From the NCBI GenBank assembly GCA_035771165.1, contig JAWNZC010000318.1:1-64000 (forward strand): a DNA stretch of 64,000 nt. The letters run 5' to 3'. This document shows, piece after piece, positions 23,101-34,579 of the stretch. The notes under the pieces are model-generated. The model did not search any database. It saw only the letters and a program-made list of their open reading frames with translations, and was not told the DNA's origin. Origin of the DNA: Paragorgia papillata. Taxonomy: Eukaryota; Cnidaria; Anthozoa; Scleralcyonacea; Coralliidae. Within the stretch, counting starts at the first letter, position 1. Each line of letters starts with the position of its first letter. Position numbers and translations under genes: made by a program.

Positions 23101-25900
23101 AGTTGAAACGACAAAATGAAAAGTTGAAACGTCAAAATAAAAAGTTGAAACGACAAAATAAAAAGTTGAAACGACAAAGTGAAAACTTGAAACGCAAAAA
23201 TAAAAAGTTGAAAAGTAAAATAAAAAGTTGAAACGACAAAATAAAAAGTTGAAACGCCAAAATGATAAGTTGAAACGCCAAAATAAAAAGTTGAAACGAC
23301 AAAATAAAAAGTTAAAACGACAAAATAATAAGTTGAAACGACAAAATAAAAAGTTGAAACGACAAAATAAAAAGTTGAAACGCCAAAATAAAAAGTTGAA
23401 ACGACAAAATAAAAAGTTGAAACGACAAAATGATAAGTTGAAACGACAAAATAAAAAGTTGAAACGTCAAAATAAAAAGTTGAAACGTGAAAATAAAAAG
23501 TTGAAACGCCAAAATAAAAAGTTGAAACGCCAAAATTAAAAGTTGAAACGACAAAATGATAAGTTGAAACGCCAAAATAAAAAGTTGAAACGACAAAATA
23601 AAAAGTTGAAACGACAAAATAAAAAGTTGAAACGACAAAGTGAAAACTTGAAACGCAAAAATAAAAAGTTGAAAAGTAAAATAAAAAATTGAAACGACAA
23701 AATAAAAAGTTGAAACGCCAAAATGAAAAGTTGAAACGACAAAATAAAAAGTTGAAACGCCAAAATAAAAAGTTGAAACGCCAAAATAAAAAGTTGAAAC
23801 TTCAAAATAAAAAGTTGAAACAACAAAATGATAAGTTGAAACGACAAAATGAAAAGTTGAAACGACAAAATAAAAAGTTGAAACGCCAAAATAAAAAGTT
23901 GAAACGACAAAATGATAAGTTGAAACGCCAAAATAAAAAGTTTAAACGACAAAATAAAAAGTTGAAACGACAAAATAAAAAGTTGAAACGACAAAATGAT
24001 AAGTTGAAACGACAAAATGAAAAGTTGAAACGTCAAAATAAAAAGTTGAAACGACAAAATAAAAAGTTGAAACGACAAAGTGAAAAACTTGAAACGCAAA
24101 AATAAAAAGTTGAAAAGTAAAATAAAAAGTTGAAACGACAAAATAAAAAGTTGAAACGCCAAAATGATAAGTTGAAACGCCAAAATAAAAAGTTTAAACG
24201 ACAAAATAAAAAGTTGAAACGACAAAATAAAAAGTTGAAACGACAAAATGATAAGTTGAAACGACAAAATGAAAAGTTGAAACGTCAAAATAAAAAGTTG
24301 AAACGACAAAATAAAAAGTTGAAACGACAAAGTGAAAACTTGAAACGCAAAAATAAAAAGTTGAAAAGTAAAATAAAAAGTTGAAACGACAAAATAAAAA
24401 GTTGAAACGCCAAAATGATAAGTTGAAACGCCAAAATAAAAAGTTGAAACGACAAAATAAAAAGTTGAAACGACAAATGAAAAGTTGAAACGTCAAAATA
24501 AAAAGTTGAAACGCCAAAATAAAAAGTTCAAACGACAAAATGATAAGTTGAAACGCCAAAATAAAAAGTTGAAACGACAAAATGAAAAGTTGAAACGTCA
24601 AAATAAAAAGTTGAAACGACAAAATAAAAAGTTGAAACGACAAAGTGAAAACTTGAAACGCAAAAATAAAAAGTTGAAACGACAAAATGAAAAGTTGAAA
24701 CGTCAAAATAAAAAGTTGAAACGACAAAATAAAAAGTTGAAACGACAAAGTGAAAACTTGAAACGCAAAAATAAAAAGTTGAAAAGTAAAATAAAAAGTT
24801 GAAACGACAAAATAAAAAGTTGAAACGCCAAAATGAAAAGTTGAAACGACAAAATAAAAAGTTGAAACGCCAAAATAAAAAGTTGAAACGCCAAAATAAA
24901 AAGTTGAAACGACAAAATAAAAAGTTGAAACGACAAAATAAAAAGTTGAAACGACAAAATAAAAAGTTGAAACGACAAATGAAAAGTTGAAACGACGAAA
25001 TAAAACGTTGAAACGACAAAATAAAAAGTTGAAACAACAAAATAAAAAGTTGAAACGCCAAAATAAAAAGTTGAAACGACAAAATAAAAAGTTGAAACTT
25101 CAAAATAAAAAGTTGAAACAACAAAATGATAAGTTGAAACACAAAATGAAAAGTTGAAACGACAAAATAAAAAGTTGAAACGCCAAAATAAAAAGTTGAA
25201 ACGACAAAATGATAAGTTGAAACGCCAAAATAAAAAGTTTAAACGACAAAATAAAAAGTTGAAACGACAAAATAAAAAGTTGAAACGACAAAATGATAAG
25301 TTGAAACGACAAAATGAAAAGTTGAAACGTCAAAATAAAAAGTTGAAACGACAAAATAAAAAGTTGAAACGACAAAGTGAAAACTTGAAACGCAAAAATA
25401 AAAAGTTGAAAAGTAAAATAAAAAGTTGAAACGACAAAATAAAAAGTTGAAACGCCAAAATGATAAGTTGAAACGCCAAAATAAAAAGTTGAAACGACAA
25501 AATAAAAAGTTGAAACGACAAAATAATAAGTTGAAACGACAAAATAAAAAGTTGAAACGACAAAATAAAAAGTTGAAACGCCAAAATAAAAAGTTGAAAC
25601 GACAAAATAAAAAGTTGAAACGACAAAATGATCAGTTGAAACGACAAAATAAAAAGTTGAAACGTCAAAATAAAAAGTTGAAACGTGAAAATAAAAAGTT
25701 GAAACGCCAAAATAAAAAGTTGAAACGCCAAAATTAAAAGTTGAAACGACAAAATGATAAGTTGAAACGCCAAAATAAAAAGTTGAAACGACAAAATAAA
25801 AAGTTGAAACGACAAAATAAAAAGTTGAAACGACAAAGTGAAAACTTGAAACGCAAAAATAAAAAGTTGAAAAGTAAAATAAAAAATTGAAACGACAAAA
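20200..25900 (-). repeat. Right-arm higher-order cassettes marked by CAAAATTAAAAG
   Basis: A paired landmark marks each cassette. It is a CGCCAAAATTAAAAG unit (near 20218, 21014, 22462, 23530 and 25728) followed about 150-160 bp later by an AAAAAATTGAAAC unit (near 20376, 21170, 22616, 23685 and 25884). There are five copies here. The left arm has two, with CTTTTAATTTTGG at about 16067 and 17143, spaced 1,076 bp. Spacings in the right arm are about 795, 1,448, 1,068 and 2,198 bp, so cassettes have been both duplicated and rearranged. The 22468-22779 interval has the same translation as 20225-20536. Confidence 0.85.
24130..24802 (-). repeat. 673-bp cassette, copy 1 of 3
   Basis: This copy starts with a GTTTAAAC-bearing run and ends with two successive composite markers (AAAGTGAAAAC then CGCAAAAATAAAAAG) only about 93 bp apart. 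Translations and internal spacings are the same as at 26222 and 27435. Upstream at 24081 is an AAAGTGAAAAACTTG marker with one extra A, which is not shared by the other two copies. Confidence 0.85.
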
Positions 25901-26221
25901 TAAAAAGTTGAAACGCCAAAATGAAAAGTTGAAACGACAAAATAAAAAGTTGAAACGCCAAAATAAAAAGTTGAAACGCCAAAATAAAAAGTTGAAACTT
26001 CAAAATAAAAAGTTGAAACAACAAAATGATAAGTTGAAACGACAAAATGAAAAGTTGAAACGACAAAATAAAAAGTTGAAACGACAAAATGATAAGTTGA
26101 AACGACAAAATGAAAAGTTGAAACGTCAAAATAAAAAGTTGAAACGACAAAATAAAAAGTTGAAACGACAAAGTGAAAACTTGAAACGCAAAAATAAAAA
26201 GTTGAAAAGTAAAATAAAAAG

Positions 26222-26894
26222 TTGAAACGACAAAATAAAAAGTTGAAACGCCAAAATGATAAGTTGAAACGCCAAAATAAAAAGTTTAAACGACAAAATA
26301 AAAAGTTGAAACGACAAAATAAAAAGTTGAAACGACAAAATGATAAGTTGAAACGACAAAATGAAAAGTTGAAACGTCAAAATAAAAAGTTGAAACGACA
26401 AAATAAAAAGTTGAAACGACAAAGTGAAAACTTGAAACGCAAAAATAAAAAGTTGAAAAGTAAAATAAAAAGTTGAAACGACAAAATAAAAAGTTGAAAC
26501 GCCAAAATGATAAGTTGAAACGCCAAAATAAAAAGTTGAAACGACAAAATAAAAAGTTGAAACGACAAATGAAAAGTTGAAACGTCAAAATAAAAAGTTG
26601 AAACGCCAAAATAAAAAGTTCAAACGACAAAATGATAAGTTGAAACGCCAAAATAAAAAGTTGAAACGACAAAATGAAAAGTTGAAACGTCAAAATAAAA
26701 AGTTGAAACGACAAAATAAAAAGTTGAAACGACAAAGTGAAAACTTGAAACGCAAAAATAAAAAGTTGAAACGACAAAATGAAAAGTTGAAACGTCAAAA
26801 TAAAAAGTTGAAACGACAAAATAAAAAGTTGAAACGACAAAGTGAAAACTTGAAACGCAAAAATAAAAAGTTGAAAAGTAAAATAAAAAGTTGA
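26222..26894 (-). repeat. 673-bp cassette, copy 2 of 3
   Basis: This copy lies 2,092 bp to the right of copy 1 and has the same internal spacing of landmarks (355 bp between the two long open runs) and the same predicted translation. It shares a longer upstream match with copy 3, since 26126-26422 and 27339-27635 translate identically. Copies 2 and 3 are therefore the more recent pair. The left arm has one related stretch, near 15.1-15.4 kb. Confidence 0.85.
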
Positions 26895-27434
26895 AACGCC
26901 AAAATGAAAAGTTGAAACGACAAAATAAAAAGTTGAAACGCCAAAATAAAAAGTTGAAACGCCAAAATAAAAAGTTGAAACGACAAAATAAAAAGTTGAA
27001 ACGACAAAATAATAAGTTGAAACGACAAATGAAAAGTTGAAACGTCAAAATAAAAAGTTGAAACGCCAAAATAAAAAGTTGAAACGACAAAATGATAAGT
27101 TGAAACGCCAAAATAAAAAGTTGAAACGACGAAATAAAACGTTGAAACGACAAAATAAAAAGTTGAAACAACAAAATAAAAAGTTGAAACGCCAAAATAA
27201 AAAGTTGAAACGACAAAATGATAAGTTGAAACGCCAAAATAAAAAGTTTAAACGACAAAATAAAAAGTTGAAACGACAAAATAAAAAGTTGAAACGACAA
27301 AATGATAAGTTGAAACGACAAAATGAAAAGTTGAAACGTCAAAATAAAAAGTTGAAACGACAAAATAAAAAGTTGAAACGACAAAGTGAAAACTTGAAAC
27401 GCAAAAATAAAAAGTTGAAAAGTAAAATAAAAAG

Positions 27435-28107
27435 TTGAAACGACAAAATAAAAAGTTGAAACGCCAAAATGATAAGTTGAAACGCCAAAATAAAAAGTTT
27501 AAACGACAAAATAAAAAGTTGAAACGACAAAATAAAAAGTTGAAACGACAAAATGATAAGTTGAAACGACAAAATGAAAAGTTGAAACGTCAAAATAAAA
27601 AGTTGAAACGACAAAATAAAAAGTTGAAACGACAAAGTGAAAACTTGAAACGCAAAAATAAAAAGTTGAAAAGTAAAATAAAAAGTTGAAACGACAAAAT
27701 AAAAAGTTGAAACGCCAAAATGATAAGTTGAAACGCCAAAATAAAAAGTTGAAACGACAAAATAAAAAGTTGAAACGACAAATGAAAAGTTGAAACGTCA
27801 AAATAAAAAGTTGAAACGCCAAAATAAAAAGTTCAAACGACAAAATGATAAGTTGAAACGCCAAAATAAAAAGTTGAAACGACAAAATGAAAAGTTGAAA
27901 CGTCAAAATAAAAAGTTGAAACGACAAAATAAAAAGTTGAAACGACAAAGTGAAAACTTGAAACGCAAAAATAAAAAGTTGAAACGACAAAATGAAAAGT
28001 TGAAACGTCAAAATAAAAAGTTGAAACGACAAAATAAAAAGTTGAAACGACAAAGTGAAAACTTGAAACGCAAAAATAAAAAGTTGAAAAGTAAAATAAA
28101 AAGTTGA
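27435..28107 (-). repeat. 673-bp cassette, copy 3 of 3
   Basis: This copy lies 1,213 bp to the right of copy 2 with identical translation over the compared runs. To its right the sequence enters the precisely mirrored segment at 28.25-29.16 kb. The amplification is thus confined to the interval just inside that conserved block. Confidence 0.85.
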
Positions 28108-28249
28108 AACGACAAAATAAAAAGTTGAAACGCCAAAATGAAAAGTTGAAACGACAAAATAAAAAGTTGAAACGCCAAAATAAAAAGTTGAAACGCCAAA
28201 ATAAAAAGTTGAAACGACAAAATAAAAAGTTGAAACGACAAAATAATAA

Positions 28250-31200
28250 GTTGAAACGACAAATGAAAAGTTGAAACGTCAAAATAAAAAGTTGAAACGC
28301 CAAAATAAAAAGTTGAAACGACAAAATGATAAGTTGAAACGCCAAAATAAAAAGTTGAAACGACGAAATAAAACGTTGAAACGACAAAATAAAAAGTTGA
28401 AACAACAAAATAAAAAGTTGAAACGCCAAAATAAAAAGTTGAAACGACAAAATAAAAAGTTGAAACGTCAAAATAAAAAGTTGAAACGTGAAAATAAAAA
28501 GTTGAAACGACAAAGTGAAAACTTGAAACGCAAAAATAAAAAGTTGAAAAGTAAAATAAAAAGTTGAAACGACAAAATAAAAAGATGAAACGCCAAAATA
28601 AAAAGTTGAAACGACAAAATAAAAAGTTGAAACGACAAAATAAAAAGTTGAAACGACAAAATGATAAGTTGAAACGACAAAATAAAAAGTTGAAACGACA
28701 AAATGAAAAGTTGAAACGCCAAAATAAAAAGTTGAAACGACAAAATAAAAAGTTGAAACCCCAAAATAAAAAGTTCAAACGACAAAATGATAAGTTGAAA
28801 CGCCAAAATAAAAACTTTAAACGACAAAATAAAAAGTTGAAACGACAAAATAAAAAGTTGAAACGACAAAATAAAAAGATGAAACGCCAAAATAAAAAGT
28901 TGAAACGACAAAATAAAAAGTTGAAACGACAAAATAAAAAGTTGAAACGACAAAATGATAAGTTGAAACGACAAAATAAAAAGTTGAAACGACAAAATAA
29001 AAAGTTGAAACGCCAAAATAAAAAGTTGAAACGACAAAATAAAAAGTTGAAACGACAAAATGATAAGTTGAAACGACAAAATAAAAAGTTGAAACGTCAA
29101 AATAAAAAGTTGAAACGTGAAAATAAAAAGTTGAAACGACAAAATAAAAAGTTGAAACGACAAATGAAAAGTTGAAACGTCAAAATAAAAAGTTGAAACG
29201 CCAAAATAAAAAGTTGAAACGCCAAAATAAAAAGTTCAAACGACAAAATGATAAGTTGAAACGCCAAAATAAAAAGTTGAAACGACGAAATAAAACGTTG
29301 AAACGACAAAATAAAAAGTTGAAACAACAAAATAAAAGTTGAAACGCCAAAATAAAAAGTTGAAACGACAAAATGATAAGTTGAAACGACAAAATAAAAA
29401 GTTGAAACGCCAAAATAAAAAGTTGAAACGCCAAAATAAAAAGTTGAAACGCCAAAATAAAAAGTTGAAACGACAAAATAAAAAGTTGAAACGACAAAAT
29501 AAAAAGTTGAAACGACAAAATGATAAGTTGAAACGACAAAATAAAAAGTTGAAACGACAAAATAAAAAGTTGAAACGCCAAAATAAAAAGTTGAAACGAC
29601 AAAATAAAAAGTTGAAACGACAAAATGATAAGTTGAAACGACAAAATAAAAAGTTGAAACGTCAAAATAAAAAGTTGAAACGTGAAAATAAAAAGTTGAA
29701 ACGACAAAATAAAAAGTTGAAACGACAAATGAAAAGTTGAAACGTCAAAATAAAAAGTTGAAACGCCAAAATAAAAAGTTGAAACGACAAAATGATAAGT
29801 TGAAACGCCAAAATAAAAAGTTTAAACGACAAAATAAAAAGTTGAAACTTCAAAATAAAAAGTTGAAACAACAAAATGATAAGTTGAAACGACAAAATGA
29901 AAAGTTGAAACGTCAAAATAAAAAGTTGAAACGACAAAATTAAAAGTTGAAACGACAAAGTGAAAACTTGAAACGACAAAATAAAAAGTTGAAACGACAA
30001 AATAAAAAGTTGAAACGACAAAATAAAAAGTTGAAACGCCAAAATAAAAAGTTGAAACGACAAAATGAGAAGTTGAAACGACAAAATAAAAAGTTGAAAC
30101 GTCAAAATAAAAAGTTGAAACGTGAAAATAAAAAGTTGAAACGACAAAGTGAAAACTTGAGACGCAAAAATAAAAAGTTGAAAAGTAAAATAAAAAGTTG
30201 AAACGTGAAAATAAAAAGTTGAAACGACAAAGTGAAAACTTGAAACGCAAAAATAAAAAGTTGAAAAGTAAAATAAAAAGTTGAAACGCCAAAATAAAAA
30301 GTTGAAAAGACAAAATAAAAAGTTGAAACGCCAAAATTAAAAGTTGAAACGACAAAATAAAAAGTTGAAACGACAAAATAAAAAGTTCAAACGACAAAAT
30401 AAAAAGTTGAAACGACAAAGTGAAAACTTGAAACGCAAAAATAAAAAGTTGAAAAGTAAAATAAAAAGTTGAAACGTGAAAATAAAAAGTTGAAACGACA
30501 AAGTGAAAACTTGAAACGCAAAAATAAAAAGTTGAAAAGTAAAATAAAAAGTTGAAACGACAAAATAAAAAGTTGAAACGACAAAATAAAAAGTTGAAAC
30601 GACAAAATAAAAAGTTGAAACGCCAAAATAAAAAGTTGAAACGCCAAAATAAAAAGTTGAAACGACAAAATGATAAGTTGAAACGACAAAATAAAAAGTT
30701 GAAACGTCAAAATAAAAACTTGAAACGTGAAAACAAAAAGTTGAAACGACAAAGTGAAAACTTGAAACGCAAAAATAAAAAGTTGAAAAGTAAAATAAAA
30801 AGTTGAAACGCCAAAATAAAAAGTTGAAACGACAAAATAAAAAGTTGAAACGACAAAATAAAAAGTTGAAACGACAAAATAAAAAGTTGAAACGACAAAA
30901 TAAAAAGTTGAAACCCCAAAATAAAAAGTTGAAACGCCAAAATAAAAAGTTGAAACGACAAAATGATAAGTTGAAACGACAAAATAAAAAGTTGAAACGT
31001 CAAAATAAAAACTTGAAACGTGAAAATAAAAAGTTGAAACGACAAAGTGAAAACTTGAAACGCAAAAATAAAAAGTTGAAAAGTAAAATAAAAAGTTGAA
31101 ACGCCAAAATAAAAAGTTGAAACGACAAAATAAAAAGTTGAAACGACAAAATAAAAAGTTGAAACGACAAAATAAAAAGTTGAAACGCCAAAATAAAAAG

Positions 31201-31630
31201 TTGAAACGCCAAAATAAAAAGTTGAAACGACAAAATGATAAGTTGAAACGACAAAATAAAAAGTTGAAACGTCAAAATAAAAAGTTGAAACATGAAAATA
31301 AAAAGTTGAAACGACAAAGTGAAAACTTGAAACGCAAAAATAAAAAGTTGAAAAGTAAAATAAAAAGTTGAAACGTGAAAATAAAAAGTTGAAACGACAA
31401 AGTGAAAACTTGAAACGCAAAAATAAAAAGTTGAAAAGTAAAATAAAAAGTTGAAACGCCAAAATAAAAAGTTGAAACGACAAAATAAAAAGTTGAAACG
31501 CCAAAATAAAAAGTTGAAACGACAAAATAAAAAGTTGAAACGACAAAATAAAAAGTTCAAACGACAAAATAAAAAGTTGAAACGACAAAATAAAAAGTTG
31601 AAACGTGAAAATAAAAAGTTGAAAAGTAAA
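28250..31630 (-). repeat. Compact outer half of the right-arm inner block
   Basis: This interval matches left-arm sequence spread over 4.0-14.4 kb but has far fewer copies. It pairs with 13.49-14.4 kb (28.25-29.16 kb), with one copy of the later-duplicated 1,049-bp unit (29.34-29.74 kb), with 7.40-7.76 kb (30.05-30.40 kb), and with 4.1-4.8 kb (30.85-31.55 kb). The single CATG variant at 31287 mirrors 4369. It may preserve the less-amplified state, although loss on this side is also possible. Confidence 0.82.
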
Positions 31631-31639
31631 ATAAAAAGT

Positions 31640-32095
31640 TGAAACGCCAAAGTGAAAACTTGAAACGCAAAAATAAAAAGTTGAAAAGTAAAATAAAAAG
31701 TTGAAACGTGAAAATAAAAAGTTGAAACGACAAAGGAAAACTTGAAACGCAAAAATAAAAAGTTGAAAAGTAAAAGAAAAAGTTGAAACGTGAAAATAAA
31801 AAGTTGAAACGACAAAGTGAAAATTTGAAACGACAAAATAAAAAGTTGAAACGTCAAAATAAAAAGTTGAAACGTGAAAATAAAAAGTTGAAACGACAAA
31901 GTGAAAACTTGAAACGCAAAAATAAAAAGTTGAAAAGTAAAATAAAAAGTTGAAACGTGAAAATAAAAAGTTGAAACGACAAAGTGAAAACTTGAAACGC
32001 AAAAATAAAAAGTTGAAAAGTAAAATAAAAAGTTGAAACGTGAAAATAAAAAGTTGAAACGACAAAGTGAAAACTTGAAACGCAAAAATAAAAAG
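31640..32095 (-). repeat. 83-bp tetramer sub-array (right-arm copy)
   Basis: This is the mirror copy of 3560-4020. CAAAGTG markers lie near 31650, 31813, 31899, 31981 and 32065, plus a damaged CAAAGGAAAAC near 31732. It keeps the private AAAATTTG and AAAAGAAAAAG variants in inverse order. The single-base loss in the 31732 marker and the presence of TTTTTT runs only on the left show that the arms have accumulated separate small changes. Confidence 0.9.
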
Positions 32096-32269
32096 TTGAA
32101 AAGTAAAATAAAAAGTTGAAACGCCAAAATAAAAAGTTGAAACGACAAAATAAAAAGTTGAAACGCCAAAATAAAAAGTTGAAACGACAAAATAAAAAGT
32201 TGAAACGCCAAAATAAAAAGTTGAAACGACAAAATAAAAAGTTGAAACAGCAAAATAAAAAGTTGAAAC

Positions 32270-32302
32270 GTCAAAATAATAATATTTTACTTTTCAACTT
32301 TT
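32270..32302. other. Orientation-switch junction 3 (minus to plus), mirror of junction 1
   Basis: The minus-oriented unit ending GTTGAAACGTCAAAATAA meets TAATATTTTACTTTTCAAC. Read on the other strand, this is junction 1 apart from one G. Sequence continues to match on both sides of the two junctions. To the right, 32279-34050 is the inverse of about 1600-3373, with mirrored rare variants GGCGCG (33767 and 1881) and GTCATTTC (33873 and 1780), both at sum 35,653. Confidence 0.92.
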
Positions 32303-34579
32303 TATTTTCACGTTTCAACTTTTTATTTTGTCGTTTCAACTTTTTATTTTGTCGTTTGAACTTTTTATTTTGTCGTTTCAACTTTTTATTTTGTCGTTTC
32401 AACTTTTTATTTTGTCGTTTCAACTTTTTATTTTGTCGTTTCAACTTTTTATTTTGGCGTTTCAACTTTTTATTTTACTTTTCAACTTTTTATTTTTGCG
32501 TTTCAAGTTTTCACTTTGTCGTTTCAACTTTTTATTTTGGCGTTTCAACTTTTTATTTTGACGTTTCAACTTTTCATTTGTCGTTTCAACTTTTTATTTT
32601 GTCGTTTCAACTTTTTATTTTGTCGTTTCAACTTTTTATTTTGGCGTTTCAACTTTTTATTTTGTCGTTTCAACTTTTTATTTTACTTTTCAACTTTTTA
32701 TTTTACATTTCAACTTTTTATTTTTGCGTTTCAACTTTTTATTTTCACGTTTCAACTTTTTATTTTGACGTTTCAACTTTTTATTTTGTCGTTTCAACTT
32801 TTTATTTTGGCGTTTCAACTTTTTATTTTGTTGTTTCAACTTTTTATTTTGTCGTTTCAACGTTTTATTTCGTCGTTTCAACTTTTTATTTTGGCGTTTC
32901 AACTTATCATTTTGTCGTTTCAACTTTTTATTTTGGCGTTTCACTTTTTATTTTGACGTTTCAACTTTTCATTTGTCGTTTCAACTTTTTATTTTGTCGT
33001 TTCAACTTTTTATTTTGGCGTTTCAACTTTTTATTTTGTCGTTTCAACTTTTTATTTTACTTTTCAACTTTTTATTTTTGCGATTCAAGTTTTCACTTTG
33101 TCGTTTCAACTTTTTATTTTGTCGTTTCAACTTTTTATTTTACTTTTCAACTTTTTATTTTTGCGTTTCAAGTTTTCACTTTGTCGTTTCAACTTTTTAT
33201 TTTGTCGTTTCAACTTTTTATTTTGACGTTTCAACTTTTCATTTTGTCGTTTCAACTTATCATTTTGTTGTTTCAACTTTTTATTTTGAAGTTTCAACTT
33301 TTTATTTTGTCGTTCAACTCTTCATTTTGTCGTTTCAACTTTTTATTTTGGCGTTTCAACTTTTTATTTTGACGTTTCAACTTTTCATTTGTCGTTTCAA
33401 CCTTTTATTTTGTCGTTTCAACTTTTTATTTTGTCGTTTCAACTTTTTGTTTTACTTTTCAACATTTTATTTTGGCGTTTCAACTTTTTATTTTGACGTT
33501 TCAACTTTTCATTTGTCGTTTCAACTTTTTATTTTGTCGTTTCAACTTTTTATTTTGTCGTTTCAACTTTTTATTTTGGCGTTTCAACTTTTTATTTTGG
33601 CGTTTCAACTTTTTATTTTGTCGTTTCAACTTTTCATTTTGGCGTTTCAACTTATTATTTTGTGGTTTCAACTTTTCATTTTGGCGTTTCAACTTTTTAT
33701 TTTGTCGTTTCAACTTTTTATTTTGGCGTTTCAACTTTTTATTTTGTCGTTTCAACTTTTCATTTTGGCGCGTTTCAACTTTTTATTTTGTCGTTTCAAC
33801 TTTTTATTTTACTTTTCAACTTTTTATTTTTGCGTTTCAAGTTTTCACTTTGTCGTTTCAACTTTTTATTTTGTCATTTCAACTTTTTATTTTGACGTTT
33901 CAACTTTTCATTTTGTCGTTTCAACTTATCATTTTGTTGTTTCAACTTTTTATTTTGAAGTTTCAACTTTTTATTTTGTCGTTTCAACTTTTTATTTTGG
34001 CGTTTCAACTTTTTATTTTGTTGTTTCAACTTTTTATTTTGTCGTTTCAACGTTTTATTTCGTCGTTTCAACATTTTATTTTGGCGTTTCAACTTATCAT
34101 TTTGTCGTTTCAACTTTTTATTTTGGCGTTTCAACTTTTTATTTTGGCGTTTCAACTTTTTATTTTGTCGTTTCAACTTTTTATTTTACTTTTCAACTTT
34201 TTATTTTTGCGTTTCAAGTTTTCACTTTGTCGTTTCAACTTTTTATTTTGTCGTTTCAACTTTTTATTTTGACGTTTCAACTTTTCATTTTGTCGTTTCA
34301 ACTTATCATTTTGTTGTTTCAACTTTTTATTTTGAAGTTTCAACATTTTATTTCGTCGTTTCAACATTTTATTTTGTCGTTTCAACTTTTTATTTTGGCG
34401 TTTCATCTTTTTATTTTGTTGTTTCAACTTTTTATTTTGTCGTTTCAACTTTTTATTTTGTCGTTTCAACTTTTTATTTTGACGTTTCAACTTTTCATTT
34501 TGTCGTTTCAACTTTTTATTTTGGCGTTTCAACTTTTTATTTTGTCGGTTCAACTTTTTATTTTGGCGTTTCATCTTTT

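Larger units (their letters stand above)
19141..32278 (-). repeat. Satellite block 3, T-rich unit on the minus strand
   Basis: About 13.1 kb of minus-oriented monomers form the mirror partner of block 2. It contains the innermost arm (19.37-20.8 kb), a region of repeated cassettes (20.2-28.1 kb), the mirrored 28.25-29.16 kb segment, a compact 29.2-31.3 kb segment with few copies of the ~630-bp family, and the mirrored 83-bp tetramers. No gene or unique sequence is seen. Confidence 0.95.
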
